Part shown: piece by piece, positions 1-12,270 of the stretch
Numbering within the stretch: position 1 is the stretch's first letter
How the letters are laid out: the number at the start of each line of letters is the position of its first letter
Assembly (NCBI RefSeq): GCF_002775205.1
Contig: NC_036447.1
Span: forward strand, 23,914,501 to 23,978,500
Length of the DNA stretch: 64,000 nt
Direction: 5' to 3'
Source of the DNA: Xiphophorus maculatus
Taxonomy: Eukaryota > Chordata > Actinopteri > Cyprinodontiformes > Poeciliidae
Notes under the pieces: generated by a model
The model's database searches: none
What the model was told of the DNA's origin: nothing
Seen by the model: the letters and a program-made list of their open reading frames with translations, nothing else
Made by a program: the position numbers and the translations under genes

Positions 1-1530
1 TACTGGGGAAACAATCACATCGAGATTAAAAGGGCTTTTTTAGCACCACTCGCTCAAAGTAGAGGCTTCTCTTTTGCAGTAACCAGGAGCGCCCTGCAGG
101 TGGCAATGCATCTCATAAAAACCTCGCTCGGATTTATTGCTGCAAATACAAAACACTGTATCATTTGTACTCACTTTATATTATTTTTTTTGTTGTTATT
201 ATCTTAGGAAAATAAAACCTGCATGATGCACAACTTTCTGTAAGTTATGATCAGCTGGCCGGGCTCCTCCACGCAGCCTTTAAACAGCGGCCTGTTGTGA
301 TCCGTGGGGCTTGCTGGGCATGTATAGTGTTACCCTCATCAAAGGGGGACTGAACGGTGGTGAATGGAGGATGATGTGTGTGCTCCCTGTGCTTAGTGGA
401 GGCATTTCCAGCTGGCGCCAGGGCAGAGGAAACCCACTGAGACACACAACAACACACACAGACATGGGGGTCAGCTTGGATCCACCCTCTTCCTTCTCCT
501 CCTCCTCTTTTGCTCAAATCCCCCCTCCTCACCATCACCGTCTTCAGTTCCCAGGGATCGTCACTGCTCCCATCTTTATCTCTTATTTTTTTTGTACATT
601 TCTGTCCTGCCTTAGCTCCATTAACTCTTTACCCTTTTGAGTTTTCGTTAAATGTCTAAAACTGCGTTCAAAGGAACCGTAAGGAGCCAATTTTGGGGGT
701 TTTTGCTGCTGAATTAGAGCAATCAGTGAAACATTTTTCAAGAGACTTCAATTAACAGTAACCTTTAACGAGCTCTGCCATGCAGGAAGAGCCTATCAGG
801 AACCGTCTCGCTACGGTTTGCACAGTTGCTCAATATATGGATGTGGTTTCGGAGGTATTCTTCATGGTATGTTGGAGATTGCCATTTCCTGGAAAAAACA
901 ATAAAAACGAAATCACGTACTCTAATTTAGCTTCCAATAAAGCCCTTTTATGTCCCTCCATATGCAGCAGAGCAGCTGGGTTCTCACCAGAATCCATACT
1001 GCCATGCTCCAAGCAACATGTTTGTGGCTGAGGCACAGTTGATTGAGACCACTCGCCGCTCTCGCTGCACAGTTGTTTACGTGTGGCGACACAGAAGCTC
1101 CAACGAGAGATAAGACTTGTTGTGTCCTTTAGATGGATATTCAAACTTTAAATAACTAAAAGAAAAAAGGAGAGAGCACATTCATTTATTGTTGATGAGA
1201 AGCATGTTCTTTACTGCTCCGGATTTGCTTTGACAGGGTCTGGTTGGAGCAACACCGTTGCAGGGAACAAGAGATTGATTACCAGCAACGAATTTTGATT
1301 CGCTGCTGGTAATTGCTGAGTCAAGCTCATTATTTTACTGAGCTTAACTCGGTGAAATAATGTGTCCAACCAGTAACAATAGTCAGGACTATCACTGGAT
1401 GTCTGCGGGTTATAGAAAACAGGTGCTGGTAGCCAAGGCAAGGCAAGTTATTTACTTAGTATTATTCAGAAGGTAATCCAACATGTTTTACAGGAGACCA
1501 AAGCCAAGACTACAAGAAAATTACGCTTAA
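1..1530. other. Intergenic, no gene recognised
   Basis: The stretch has only short open frames without recognisable protein similarity, and neither strand shows a plausible exon. It lies beyond the 3' end of caly. Confidence 0.5.
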
Positions 1531-1534
1531 AGTT

Positions 1535-2019
1535 GCAGTGTGTAACTTTTAAAAAGAGTATTTTATTTACGTATTTGTTAAAACTGCCACCATGTCGTGA
1601 CGGTTTGTCATGAGACAGATAATCTGTGCTGCTGTTGCCTCTGAAGAAATTCACTGCTCCCGACCAAAAACAACCAATCAGAGCCAGGAGGAGGGTCTTA
1701 ACGCTGTCACTCAACCTCGTGTACTATCCGCTAAATGTACTAATGGCGGAGAAACAATTTACCCTTACAGAAAAATAGTTATCTGCCGTTATTGGCAGCC
1801 ATGCTAACTAGCCTGAGCATTTACAACAGGATCTGCTGATGGGGGGGAAAAGCTGTAGCTATAGAGGGGAACTGGAGGGGGACGGAGATTATTATTGACA
1901 GTGCTAAGACCCGCCTCCAGGCTCTGATTGGTTGCTTCTAGTAGCAGTGGGTGAAGGCAAAGGCGCTGAATTTTGGCACTGTCTCATACCATGCTGTCAC
2001 ACCATAGGAACAGTTTCAG

Positions 2020-2098
<79 letters not shown>

Positions 2099-2173
2099 TG
2101 TATATATATATACAGCATGTATATATATACAGTATATACAGTATATAAAGGTTTTTTAAAAGTTACATACTGC
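1535..2173. mobile_element. Non-autonomous DNA transposon (MITE-like) with terminal inverted repeats
   Basis: The left end reads GCAGTGTGTAACTTTTAAAA and the right end is its near-exact inverse complement (TTTTAAAAGTTACATACTGC), about 640 bp apart. The interior has no transposase frame. Near its right end it carries a long (AT)n tract. No clear target-site duplication was seen, so the superfamily is unassigned. Confidence 0.7.
2023..2147. repeat. (AT)n microsatellite with ATACAGTAT variants
   Basis: About 75 bp of uninterrupted AT dinucleotides is followed by about 50 bp of imperfect TATATACAG units. It lies inside the 1535-2173 transposon, just before its right terminal repeat. The open frames of alternating Tyr-Ile across it are artefacts. 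Confidence 0.95.
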
Positions 2174-2282
2174 ACGATCAAGCACAAAAACAAAGAAAGA
2201 TATGTTAAAGTACAGACATTGCACCTCAATGTCAGTTCAATCGAAAAAACAATGATCCTCACTGTTCGATTTTTTTTATTAT

Positions 2283-2400
2283 TAAAGGTTTTAAAGAAGG
2301 GGGAAGACATGCGGCAAGGGTCATCAAGCCAGGAATCGAACCAGCGACAGCCACGCCGAGGACCAACGCCTCCACACGTGGGCCACTGTAAGATATTTTT
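2283..2400 (-). mobile_element. tRNA-derived SINE fragment (tRNA-like head)
   Basis: On the minus strand there is a pol III B box (GGTTCGATTCC) followed by CATGTCTTCCCCC. Both are shared with the fuller SINE at 9925-10132, including the block CCTCGRCGYGGCTGTCGC. The tail is missing, so this is a truncated copy of the same family. Confidence 0.75.
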
Positions 2401-2575
2401 GGCCTCCTTTCACTCTGATGCCTCTAAATGAAGTCCAGTGCAACCAACTGACCTGTGCGATTTATCTCAGTGTGAATACAGCTGTTCTGTGAAGGCCTCA
2501 GAAGGTTGTGAACAGACATATCTATGAACCTACTGAGACATGGTCGCCATTCTAAACTGAAAGACACAGCATGGT

Positions 2576-2690
2576 ATAGAGAGCTGCCCTGTGATGGACT
2601 GGTGACGTGTAGAGAGTGTATCCCGTCTCTCGCCCAGTCACCGCCGGAGAGAGGCACAATCTCCCCCATCGCTCCAGGTAAACTGGTCAG
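2576..2690 (+). repeat. Common fish dispersed repeat fragment
   Basis: The block CCCTGTGATGGACTGGTGAC, followed by GTGTATCCCGTCTCTCGCCC, is a motif I recognise as widely dispersed in teleost genomes. The copy is short and diverged. Its parent element is not assigned here. Confidence 0.45.
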
Positions 2691-2739
2691 ATCTAATTGG
2701 AAGATGGACCAAAATAAATATAGAAGAACACTTCTTGGA

Positions 2740-2850
2740 AGCACCAAAACGCTTATGCTCGACTTCCAACAGGACAGCAAGGCTAAGCATGCAGCCAGAG
2801 CTACAATAAAATGATTTAGAGATTTCTATCACCACTTCAGTAAATATTAC
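2740..2850 (+). mobile_element. Tc1-like transposase fragment
   Basis: The plus strand encodes a remnant of the transposase stretch just before the second catalytic region: gln-gln-asp-ser-lys, then HAARATIK. This resembles the QxDNDPKHTARATxxW block of fish Tc1-like elements. It is a short relic with no inverted repeats found. Confidence 0.5.
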
Positions 2851-5567
2851 ATTTTTCCAAGTACCGGCATCAAGACAGACACCTTACAACAGTAGAACAA
2901 AACATTTTGGGGGATTTTACCATCTATTGATGCTGCTTTATTTCCAGATATTTTCTCACAAAAGTTAAGATTTTCATAATTGAAATTAAGAAAAAATTAA
3001 GAGAGAGGTCCAGATGGGAAGTTCAGCATTGCCCTCATAATTCAATATGGCTGCCTTGAATGTAGCATGTAGTGACAGGACAAAATTTCTCATCAGTTGC
3101 AGTAGCAGTAATTAGCATTCGTTACTAAGCAATGCTTTTCCGTGTCTCCTTTTAGTTTTTGAATAAAAGTGTTTCTATCTTTTAAATTGCGTCCAAGAAT
3201 TCAGCTGCACCTGTTTGATAAGTCCATGTACCTACTTGTATTATTTCACAGTACATTTCATTTAAGCTAAAAGCCAAACACTGTGGGATGAGATACACAT
3301 GGAAAAACAGAAAGATGGGAGCACTTAGGCTTAGTCACCCTGAAGCCCTTCTTCTCTGCTTCAGATTCGGGTGAACCAGGTCTCAGAGGAATGTGAGGTT
3401 TGGGATACTAACAACCAAATAACTCTTGGTAAGGTGATAAAATGTTCAGAAGGAGTAAAAAAAAAAAAGAACGTAATTAAAAAAGCGAGGTGGAAGAGGC
3501 TCCAAAACAGTCAGGACAGATTAAAAGCTAACCTGCTATTTTTACTGTTTGGTTCTGTTGGTGCAACAAAGTCTAAGTGACTATTCGGCTGATTTTACAT
3601 GATTTTCCTCCGGCCCTGACTTTAAGCCTTTCTGGCTCCACTTGCTCTGTTTTGATGAAACCTGGGATCCGTAAATGCCCTAATAAATATTTTTTAGTAC
3701 TTCACTTAATTCCATGCCCTGGGCCAACAGCATCTAAAGTATGTCCTACAGGCTAAACTGTGTGTAATGTAGATTTAATTAATAGGCCAAACATGTACTC
3801 TCTCTGTCACACACACACACACACACACACACGCCCACACACACACACACACACTTAGAGAAACACAAGACACGTAAAGTTTATAACACATAGTTTAGGT
3901 TAATGATTTCATAGTGATTAGTGACACACACACACACACACACACACGCACGCACACACTTCAGACCCACACATCTCCGGGTTTAAAGCAATGGTGTGAA
4001 AAAATGTGACTGTAAATGAGATGCAGACTGGCTCACACCAGTGAACCCAGAAAAAGTGAGGGAACCAGAGGATGTGGCTTGGCTTTGAATTGCTAAACTA
4101 CAGTTTGAGGAGAAGGAAGGAGCCATATTTTAAATTCTGTGCATTCTGAGCATCCCTGAGCAACGGAGTGTAAAGGATCTGCACATTTTCCTCTGGCTTT
4201 AAGACAATGGTCTGTACAGCAAATGTTCCACTAAAACACTACAATATTTTATACTGCATATGCCACCCATAGTAGACTATGTCATACAAGGAGTTGAGAA
4301 AGTCAAAATGTGAAACGCAAACAAAATGACTCCATTGCCTTCTTTGTGTTCTAATTGACTCTTGGTACATTTTTCTTCTCTTTTGTTGCTTTTTGTTCTT
4401 TCGGTTAATGTTTTTAAACTGGGCTTAGTTCTACAATGCCAACCGAATGGTAGTGGCTCAATAGAAACATTCAAAAAGTCGTTCCAGTTTCACCTCCTGT
4501 GTGTCCATGTGCCACTGCGTAAAAGCCCTTTACCTCAAGTTCACACTGATCTGGGCATGAATGTTTAATTTGACCTCAAATAAAAATAATAAAAAGAACA
4601 TTAAATCATTGTTCCTTTTCAATTGATCTCCTTCCAACCAGCAAGATTTTTGATCCACGCAGACCGGTTAGCTGTCCTTGAGGTGCATTGACTGTTTCTG
4701 CCTCTTTAAAACTCCTTAGCTGTCATGTGAATGCCAGCAGGGGCAAACTGGGGCAATAACACTTGTCAGGAATTTGATACCATCCCAGGCCACCACCACT
4801 GAATTAACGCAAATCACCAGGAATTAATTAAATTTTAAATTAAACTGTGCACTTTACCATCAGCAGTGGATATAAATGCTATTCTCTCTTAGACTGCACC
4901 CATTCCAGCGATTTGATGTCACAGAATGCCTAAGTGTTTGTGTTGTTGGTAGAAGCAACAACATAAACTCCATCACACACACCGACTTTAGACATTTGAC
5001 TCAAACATGTTTAGATAAAGGGATTAAAACCATATATATATTTCTATTAATCAGCAAAAATAAATAACTTTCTCAGGGTGTTCATAGATAAGAAACATGT
5101 TAATGTGATTGACCCATTTTTAAAAGTTGCCTTGTCTTTCATATTTCAGTCCGTTTTGAGCAATGCGTGTTCCTGCGACAGGACATCCAAATTTCGAATG
5201 GAATAGATTGTTTTTAATTAAATAGAATCCGAACTGAGCCTTTGGTCCAGACTCTCAGGGGTCACTGAGTGGGCCAGGCCAGAGGGAAACGTCCCAGTGC
5301 TCTCCATGGCCAGTCCGCCCATGTGTCCTCATGGACCAGTTGACTTTCATGTCAGTGTTTTTGGGGGTAAAAAAGTTGCATAATGTGTATTGTTACAGAA
5401 GGAACATCTTCTATTCAAGCCAGGATAAAATCATGATGAAGATAAAATCAAAGCATAAAATCAGTTTGTTGATCTCAAAGAAGCTTTTCTAGTGCCGTTT
5501 GCCATTGGATGGATGGAGCTGCACACAAATGAAGTAGAATTAGCTTATAGCAAAAATAACGTAACAC
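2851..5567. other. Intergenic, simple repeats only
   Basis: This is AT-rich sequence with two (CA)n tracts and no supported exon. The short open frames show no domain and no codon-like pattern. Confidence 0.5.
3808..3959. repeat. Two (CA)n microsatellites
   Basis: CA dinucleotide runs lie at about 3808-3855 and 3923-3959, separated by about 67 bp of unique sequence. Confidence 0.95.
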
Positions 5568-5573
5568 TTTATT
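5568..5573 (-). terminator. Candidate poly(A) signal of caly
   Basis: An AATAAA hexamer lies on the minus strand about 1.4 kb beyond the caly stop codon. Other AATAAA hexamers lie nearer the stop (for example near 5667 and 6331), so the true transcript end is not settled by sequence. Confidence 0.3.
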
Positions 5574-6998
5574 TCTATTTGGTTTTCTAACAGAGCTGAC
5601 TTAACGGGGAAAATGTGTGGCGAACAAAGCAATACGAAACAATGCAATTTTGTCAATCAAGTGCTGTTTATTTCTTGAAAAACAATATTAAGATTGACTT
5701 TGAATGACGTCCTTTACGCTAAGATGTCTATTTACAAAAAACTATTTTTCAAGATAGAAAACATTAATGTGCGATAAATTAATCAAGTGAATCTTTCAGT
5801 GCAAGCATAATACCCATGAATAACATTTGTTTAAAAGATAAAAGCTGCTATTTTACACATTCATTTGATGTAATACTGTGGGTATTATTCTAAGCATTAA
5901 TGAAAACAAAGGTAATATTCTGAGAAAAACAGAAAATTAATGGAAAATGTAAACACCAAAAGAAGCAAAAACAATGATGGCACTTCCCTGCATTGTGTTT
6001 ACATCTAGCCAACACACATAAAGATACAGTTATAGAGATGTATTTTTTGTCTGTAGTAACACATAAATAGCTACATTCACAATACGTTAAGAAGCTTATA
6101 TCAATGCGTAACATAAGATTGTTCAAATTAAGTTGATTTATGGCTCTGGAATCATTAGATCCCCTACACACATTTACAACGATTAGCTTTTAAAAAGAAA
6201 GTAGATGTGATTTGCAAAAGAAATCCAGGACAATATTTTAAGATGTTCTCCGATTCAAACAGTACAAAAATGTAATTTATGCCTAATCTAGCATGAAATC
6301 AAAATATTACAACAGTAAAACTGGGCAGGGCACATTCATTTATTATTTTAAGCATTCTGCTCTAAGACAAACAAATTACAAGATGTCAGCGCTCAAGACT
6401 TGCAGCGATTTGATTAGAAACGTGTTCAGTTCAATTCTCACCCCCCAAAAATCTCACACCGCCTCTTTGCTTTCACCTTCCACTTTCTCACACATAAGTG
6501 CACATTATGCAGTGTAGGTATGTACACATGGAACCATGAACGCAAATACGCATACTCTGCATATCTGCCTGTAGGCAATGATGGCGTTTGGGGTATTTAC
6601 ATGAGCGCATGCAAATATAGAATGCAAACTTTGTTTAAATCCATTTTTGAGTTGCGCTCTAAAAGTGAACCCCATTCCTGTCTCTAAACACAACGATTTG
6701 ACCCGACGCTGCAGATTTTAATAGACTGCGTAGTTTTAAAGATTTGGATAATTCACACAAAAACACAAATACAGACCTAATGCTATTTTAAAATAAACAA
6801 TCATACCAGTAATGAAATCAGATTTCCCAAAGAAATCTCCTTTTTCCAAGGCTATTTGCTCTGGTAAAAACAGGTCCTCATAAGTTGGTAGTCAGGTTAT
6901 GGTCCCCAATACCTGCAGAAAACAAGTATACATACATGCACACACATCTTCACACCATAATTTCCAGCTGGTTCGGCTATATTTCTCAATTTTATCCT

Positions 6999-9900
6999 TC
7001 AATCCTCTCCCTCCACGTTTTCTTTAAGAGGCTCGCTGTTTTCTTTGGCTTCCTCGGCCTCCTGCCTGATTACTGGTAACCACTGCGACATCAACCCAGG
7101 CCCAGTCCTCTTGACCTGGTTGAGGTGGCTGAGAGCTGCGTAGAGCCCGGTACCGGCACCGCCGCGGGTGCCTGGTTCCTCCCCGTCCTGCTGCTGCTGC
7201 TCGGTGTAGTACATCTCCAGAGCTGCGGGGGTGCAATGCTTCTGCTGTTGTGGCGGAAAGAAAGAAACACTTCTGTTTGCTTTAGGACCCAGTTATGACA
7301 GAGTCCTAACTGGTCATACAAAGAAAACATTTTAAATAACGTTACTAGAATAAAGTCATAATATTACGAGAATAAAGTCGAAATACTCTTGTTATTTCGA
7401 CTTTATTCTAGTAATTTTATGACCATATGCCGGTATGATTTATTCTGACAATATTCTAGTATTTTTATTACATTATTCTCATTGTTGTATTTTTTCATTA
7501 TTATTTTCTTAGCATGGCCCTAATACTCTGTCATACCCAGTAAATAATACCAATAAAAAACATTGTGAGTAAATACACATCTGTAAAGTTCTTTAAATCT
7601 CAAAAACTTCAGTAACAACAAAACACTTACAATGCCATGAAAATTACTAGCTCTGCTTTTGCTTTTGTGTTAATAAACAAAGATAGTCAGTAGGAAGGTG
7701 TGAAAAGTTATTGTCCCTCTTTAGTAAATCCTAAATGTTTGTGATTAATCACCTTTTTCAAAGCTGTTCTATCAGGACTGAAAAAATGAGAAATCATTTC
7801 AAAAGGACCCGACTGACAACACGAAGTAGGCTAAAAGAGCTCAAACAGCAAGACTCCCAATCTGAGAAAGTTCAAGAACAGATGAAGATGACAAAGCTGA
7901 TGACATTTGTCAGGAGGGAATAACTCTACAAAACTCATTTTGTAAGCTTTTCAAAATAAAATCAATGGGAGAGATCCAAGGACTAAAGTACTGCTGACCA
8001 GGCAAAAATGCAAAGATCCATCTGACTTTTGATAAATAAACATTTTGACATCAAGACGTTTTGGAGAATATTGCGTGGACAGAAGAGACCAAAGTGGCAA
8101 AACATATTTTGAAACCAATTAAAACAGCCTGTAGTATATTTGCACACAGCAATCATGATATTAAATGATCACATTATGACACCTGTAGCTACCTCTCTCT
8201 TTCCTATAATAAATTAAATAATTTTTTTACCCAGGTCATCTTAGTGATTGCTTTGGTGAACATTTACATCTGATGAAAAGCAAAAATAAAGAAATTCTGT
8301 GGGGGTAGGGTATTTATTCACAATGCTTTTACTATTTACGTCTCCTGCTTTTCCATGAAGATCACCATTACAGGTAATCTAATCAAGCAACTAGTATGTT
8401 TGGAAGCCCTTATTAAATAGAATGTAACACTCCAAAAAAGCAAGGCAAAGAATTCACAGGCCTGCATGCTCTACATTGTTTTCCAGTCAAGTTATTCGAT
8501 GTCCAAAACAATAAATAAAACTTGTGTGAGCCACACAGTGACTGTCTCATAAGCCCAACAACAACCTATCAAGCTAAATGCAAGACTTGCTAGGAAAAGT
8601 GTGTGAAATGGTGGATTTATTGATCTCCAAAGCACACTAAACCATATGCCTCTTTGTTTCCTTTTAATGTCTCAGACAATGCATTAACAGGAAAAAAGCC
8701 AAACTTGTAACCTGCAAAAACTTCAAAAGCATTGCCAAAGGTCCTCTCCTCCTTCCCCCCTCATCTCCTCTTCCTCATACCCTCCCCTTCACCCCCCACC
8801 CACTGTTAAGCCTTTAATCACAGTTTAGTCATGCTGAGTCCTAATTAAAGACCCCTCTGATTCACAGGAGGCATCCCAATCTGTGTCTGACCAGAAAGCA
8901 GGATCCATCGCTCCCTTCCCCCCTCTGTCTCCGTCTATCCCACCCTGTGGTTTGCCTCTGCGTGACAGGCTCTTTAACTTAACATGCATGGCAGTGCTGG
9001 CGCGGTGCATGATGCCTCCAAGGTGTCACTGGGAGATAATGAGTTTAGATTCTCAACCCCAGTTTTCAAGGAATCTCTCTGAAGTGACGGTTCTGAAGGT
9101 TTGGTGAGAAACGAGCCACTATAACCAAAATGGCCCCCACTCATACAATATTCTTCCAATCTGACATAACAAAGCTTAAACATTTGTTAGTGTTGCTTTT
9201 TGTAGAAAAACATTAGGTCTGTCCTGCTATCCTGAAGATATTAATTTACGTTTAACGGTGTGTCAAAGTATAATCAAACCTTTAACATTACCTGGGAAGT
9301 GTTTGGGAGAAAATTTTGCTTGTGCCAACATAATTTCAGTATAAAATTATGTTTAAGGAAAGTATAAAAGAAGAAAGGAAAAAAACAGTGATGTGCCTTG
9401 CCTTTGTGACATTTGGAAGAACTTTATGCTTTATCATGTTTAAAATTACGGTGGCAAAACAAAATTATTTTCAGTACAAACCACTGAAGTGGGCGCTGAG
9501 ATGTCGCCTGGTTGACCTACACTTAAGCTTTTATAATTATCATTATTTTCCCACAGAAATCAGCATTGGCGATTGCTAGCAATAATGACGTTTATTATCA
9601 CCATGGAGACGGTAACCTTTGGACATCCATTCAGACTTTAAAAACTAAGGGGGCCAACAAATGTTTTGCTTCACAAACCAGCACTAACTAAGCACAAACA
9701 TCTGACACCATTTTTGTTAGATTACAAGAATGTGACATAGGAAGGTATTTCTACTTAAGGCACTGATTGGTAAACCTGTAAAAATCTTAGGCTCACAAAT
9801 ATAGACCTTTGACAAATATCAAGTAGCATCAAACTTTTCTGGAAAAAAAATAATGTGGTGTGACTGCCTCTTCAAGTGACAGTTTTATTAGTAGCTGAGT

Positions 9901-12270
9901 TCCCATTAAACATAAACATCATGGGGCGTGCCGTGGTGGCGGAGGGGTTAGCGCGACCCACATTCAGAGGCAACGTGGCCTCGACGCGGCTGTCGCGGGT
10001 TCGACTCCCGGACCCGACGACGTTTACCACATGTCTTCCCCCCTCTACCTCCCCCTTTCCTGTCAGCCTACTTTGAAAAAGGGACACTAGAGCCCACAAA
10101 ACGACCCCTTGCGGGGCGATAAAAAAAACCAAAAACATCATGGAGATAAATTTACTTCATGGAAACAAAGCAATTTCAAAAAATCACATTATTCTAAAAT
10201 GTTTTTTCACTAAGATGAGGTGGTTTTTCGGCCGTAATGAAATAGATGGACTTTGCAGAACTGTAGTGGAAAGATGTTTTTCACGTTATGCGAGTCAGAT
10301 GATCAACAAACTGATATTACTACTGGCGAAATCGACAAAGAAGACGACAGGAAGTGGTAAGAGGAGGACAGCAAATGTGTTGGATCCACAGGTCTTCTGT
10401 AAAATCACCAGCTACAATTTCCTCAAAACGCTGCATACATATAAAGAGCCTGTTCCTGTTGCGCCAACACCTGAATAAGACGCCAACATCTCCTCTGATT
10501 GGCTGATAGATGATGAATTATGACTATAATCTCAAGTAACTGTTTACAGCCGTCACTGTGATTGAATTGTAGTGACATATTGTGTGAACAAGCTTATTCA
10601 CGCGAGTGTTAATTCCATTTCTTATTTAATGGAAACACCGCAACTGCAAAATTGTGTTTTTTTTTCATTAGAAAGATGAAGAGAAAATTTTACGCACATT
10701 TGTAATGGAAATGTAGCGGATGTCTTCTTTTTTCTTCCAGATGAGTAATTCCACAACTCTCTGCTTTTTAAAGTCAAGGATTAGATGCAGAACAACTGAG
10801 TCACTTCATCCATCTATCTCTTTCCTGGATGAAAGCATTGATGGAGGTTATTAACTACTCTGTGTTTTTCCTGTAGAAAGTACCCTTGACCCAGTGTTTC
10901 TGTATCCTCTCTGTCCCCAGTCAGTCAGTAGACTGATAGTTGTGTTGGATGTTTATGAAATAACTCTGCTGCAGCTAGAAAACATAAAGCATATATTACA
11001 TTTTGCCTGGTTCAGAGGGACAACTACTTTGAACAAAGGTTGTAAGGTTGTTTTTTTTTTAAGTGTAACTGGTTTTGATTGTATGTTTTGTCAGTAAATA
11101 ATTGAATGTAGTTGTTGAGCCCACCTTCAGGACAAACCCCTCTGGGCAGGTGAGCTGGTCGTACCACATGGCTTTGTACATGAGAAGGAGGAGCAGGCTG
11201 GTCAAAAACGCCAGTGTGATGAGGATCAGACCTGTGATCTGGGCAACGCAGAGACAGAGTGCATATATAAGCTACACATGTCGATTTAGAAAACCTCAAT
11301 CCGTCATTTTATTCAGGGGTTTAAACTTAAATAGTAAACATCCAGACACTCGTATAATCAGATTTCTGCTTCCTGACACGCGATGTTGTACCTTAACTTT
11401 ATCCGAGACATCGTTGTAGAAGTTGATGTTCAGCTTCTTGATGTTGGGAATGTACAGCCTATTCCTCTGCTGCTGCTTGAGCTGAAACTGTGTCTTTGTC
11501 TTCACAATGACCTGGAGACGAGACGAGGGAGCAAACTGAGCGGTGCGGAAAACGACCACAACCTCCGCTCATCTCCAAGGGTGAGTTTTCCTCCTTCTTT
11601 CAGCTCTAGAGTTACTATGATGTATCCACCAGCAATCTGAATCTCTGTTTTCCAACTTGTAAAACAAACAGTGCACATTTGCAAAACCAATCAGTTTTAC
11701 TGCAGCCCCTTAAGAGGACGTTTGGGGACTGTAGAGTGTTTTCATGATGTTTCCCGACCAGCTTCCACATCAGTGGAACGTTTTGCAGAACTAAATGCAT
11801 CAAACTGAAGGCTTTCTGCTTTCATTATGCATTCACAGCAGTGTTTATGTTGCGTGGGCTGATGCCAAGGTTTTCAGCTGGGACGAAGGGAAAGGAGCGG
11901 TAAACACAGCAAGCTCAGCGTATAGCGGCCTTCTGAAGGGACGGTGAGTGTACTAGTAGGAAATGTATTCATATTTGTTCCAGAATTTCTGTATCGAGTG
12001 CTAATCTGTTTATTTTCTTTTGTAGCAAAATGAGATTTTTAAAAAAATTTTTAATAGAAGCCAAATTGTAATCACGACGGTTGTGGGAAAACAGAAACAC
12101 GGAGATGGACAGGAACCCGTCGCTAAGCGGATCAGACCTACCTTGTCAGCCAGTGGCTGCTGGAGCTGGCTGACCTCCAGCGGCGTGATGAGGGGGATGT
12201 TATCAAAGCCGTCATCTGCAGATGGCTGCTTCTCCAGCTTATCGGAGAGATTAGTACCCAGCTTCACCAT
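6999..12270 (-). CDS. caly: Calcyon neuron-specific vesicular protein, four coding exons, complete
   Basis: Coding exons on the minus strand are 12142-12270, 11392-11511, 11125-11238 and 6999-7244. All are in phase and GT-AG bounded, giving about 202 aa (human calcyon about 217). Visible features are the family start MVKLG; the conserved [14 protein letters not shown] block (about residues 20-33); one hydrophobic membrane segment at about 84-104; then [15 protein letters not shown] and [12 protein letters not shown]. The last two fit calcyon better than its paralogs NSG1 and NSG2. Family members are single-pass proteins of neuronal endosomes and vesicles. Calcyon binds clathrin light chain and promotes clathrin-mediated endocytosis, including of AMPA receptors. 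The last exon has tandem acceptors (NAGNAG, 7242-7247); I chose the upstream one because it keeps the family spacing (FVLK-Q-KHC). The C-terminal tail is divergent and acidic. A non-coding first exon probably lies near 19.3-19.6 kb. The family call is firm; calcyon over NSG1/2 is very likely. Confidence 0.92.
7364..7414. repeat. Short inverted repeat (hairpin) of a common fish type
   Basis: The arms 7369-7384 and 7394-7409 (AGAATAAAGTCGAAAT and its exact inverse complement) flank a 9-bp loop and extend imperfectly outward. It lies in caly intron 4, just upstream of the last exon. ACGAGAATAAAGTCG-type palindromes are common in fish introns. Confidence 0.8.
7688..8330 (+). mobile_element. Internally deleted Tc1-like transposon relic
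   Basis: The left edge reads GGTGTGAAAAGTTATTGTCCC and the right edge has GGGGGTAGGGTATTTATTCAC, a loose inverse of it. The interior keeps TGGACAGAAGAGACCAAAGTGG, like the 'WTDETKV' coding stretch of fish Tc1 transposases. There is no long reading frame. It sits in caly intron 4. Confidence 0.6.
9925..10132 (+). mobile_element. tRNA-derived SINE, apparently complete
   Basis: The head carries a pol III A box (TGGCGGAGGGG, about 25 bp in) and B box (GGTTCGACTCC). A tRNA-unrelated body with CATGTCTTCCCCCCTCT follows, then an A-rich tail. It is flanked by an 11-bp target-site duplication AAACATCATGG at 9914-9924 and 10133-10143. Intact boxes and a perfect duplication suggest a fairly recent insertion into caly intron 4. 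Confidence 0.85.
10141..10730. repeat. Probable dispersed repeat, family unassigned
   Basis: The sequence has the style of a dispersed fish repeat (ATGGAAACA near one end, TAATGGAAATG near the other, and a CTGATTGGCTGAT block). No coding frame is supported. Assignment is by impression only. Confidence 0.3.

Noticed and set aside
1932-2431. Open frames of alternating Tyr-Ile across the AT tract, up to 152 codons
   Set aside because: They are produced by the (AT)n microsatellite and show no other coding signal.
9940-10015. Possible tRNA gene, because good A and B boxes are present
   Set aside because: The boxes sit in the head of a SINE with an A-rich tail and an 11-bp target duplication, and a clean tRNA cloverleaf was not evident.
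11100-11300. 91-codon minus-strand and 105-codon plus-strand frames
   Set aside because: They are the wrong frames over the caly transmembrane exon (11125-11238).
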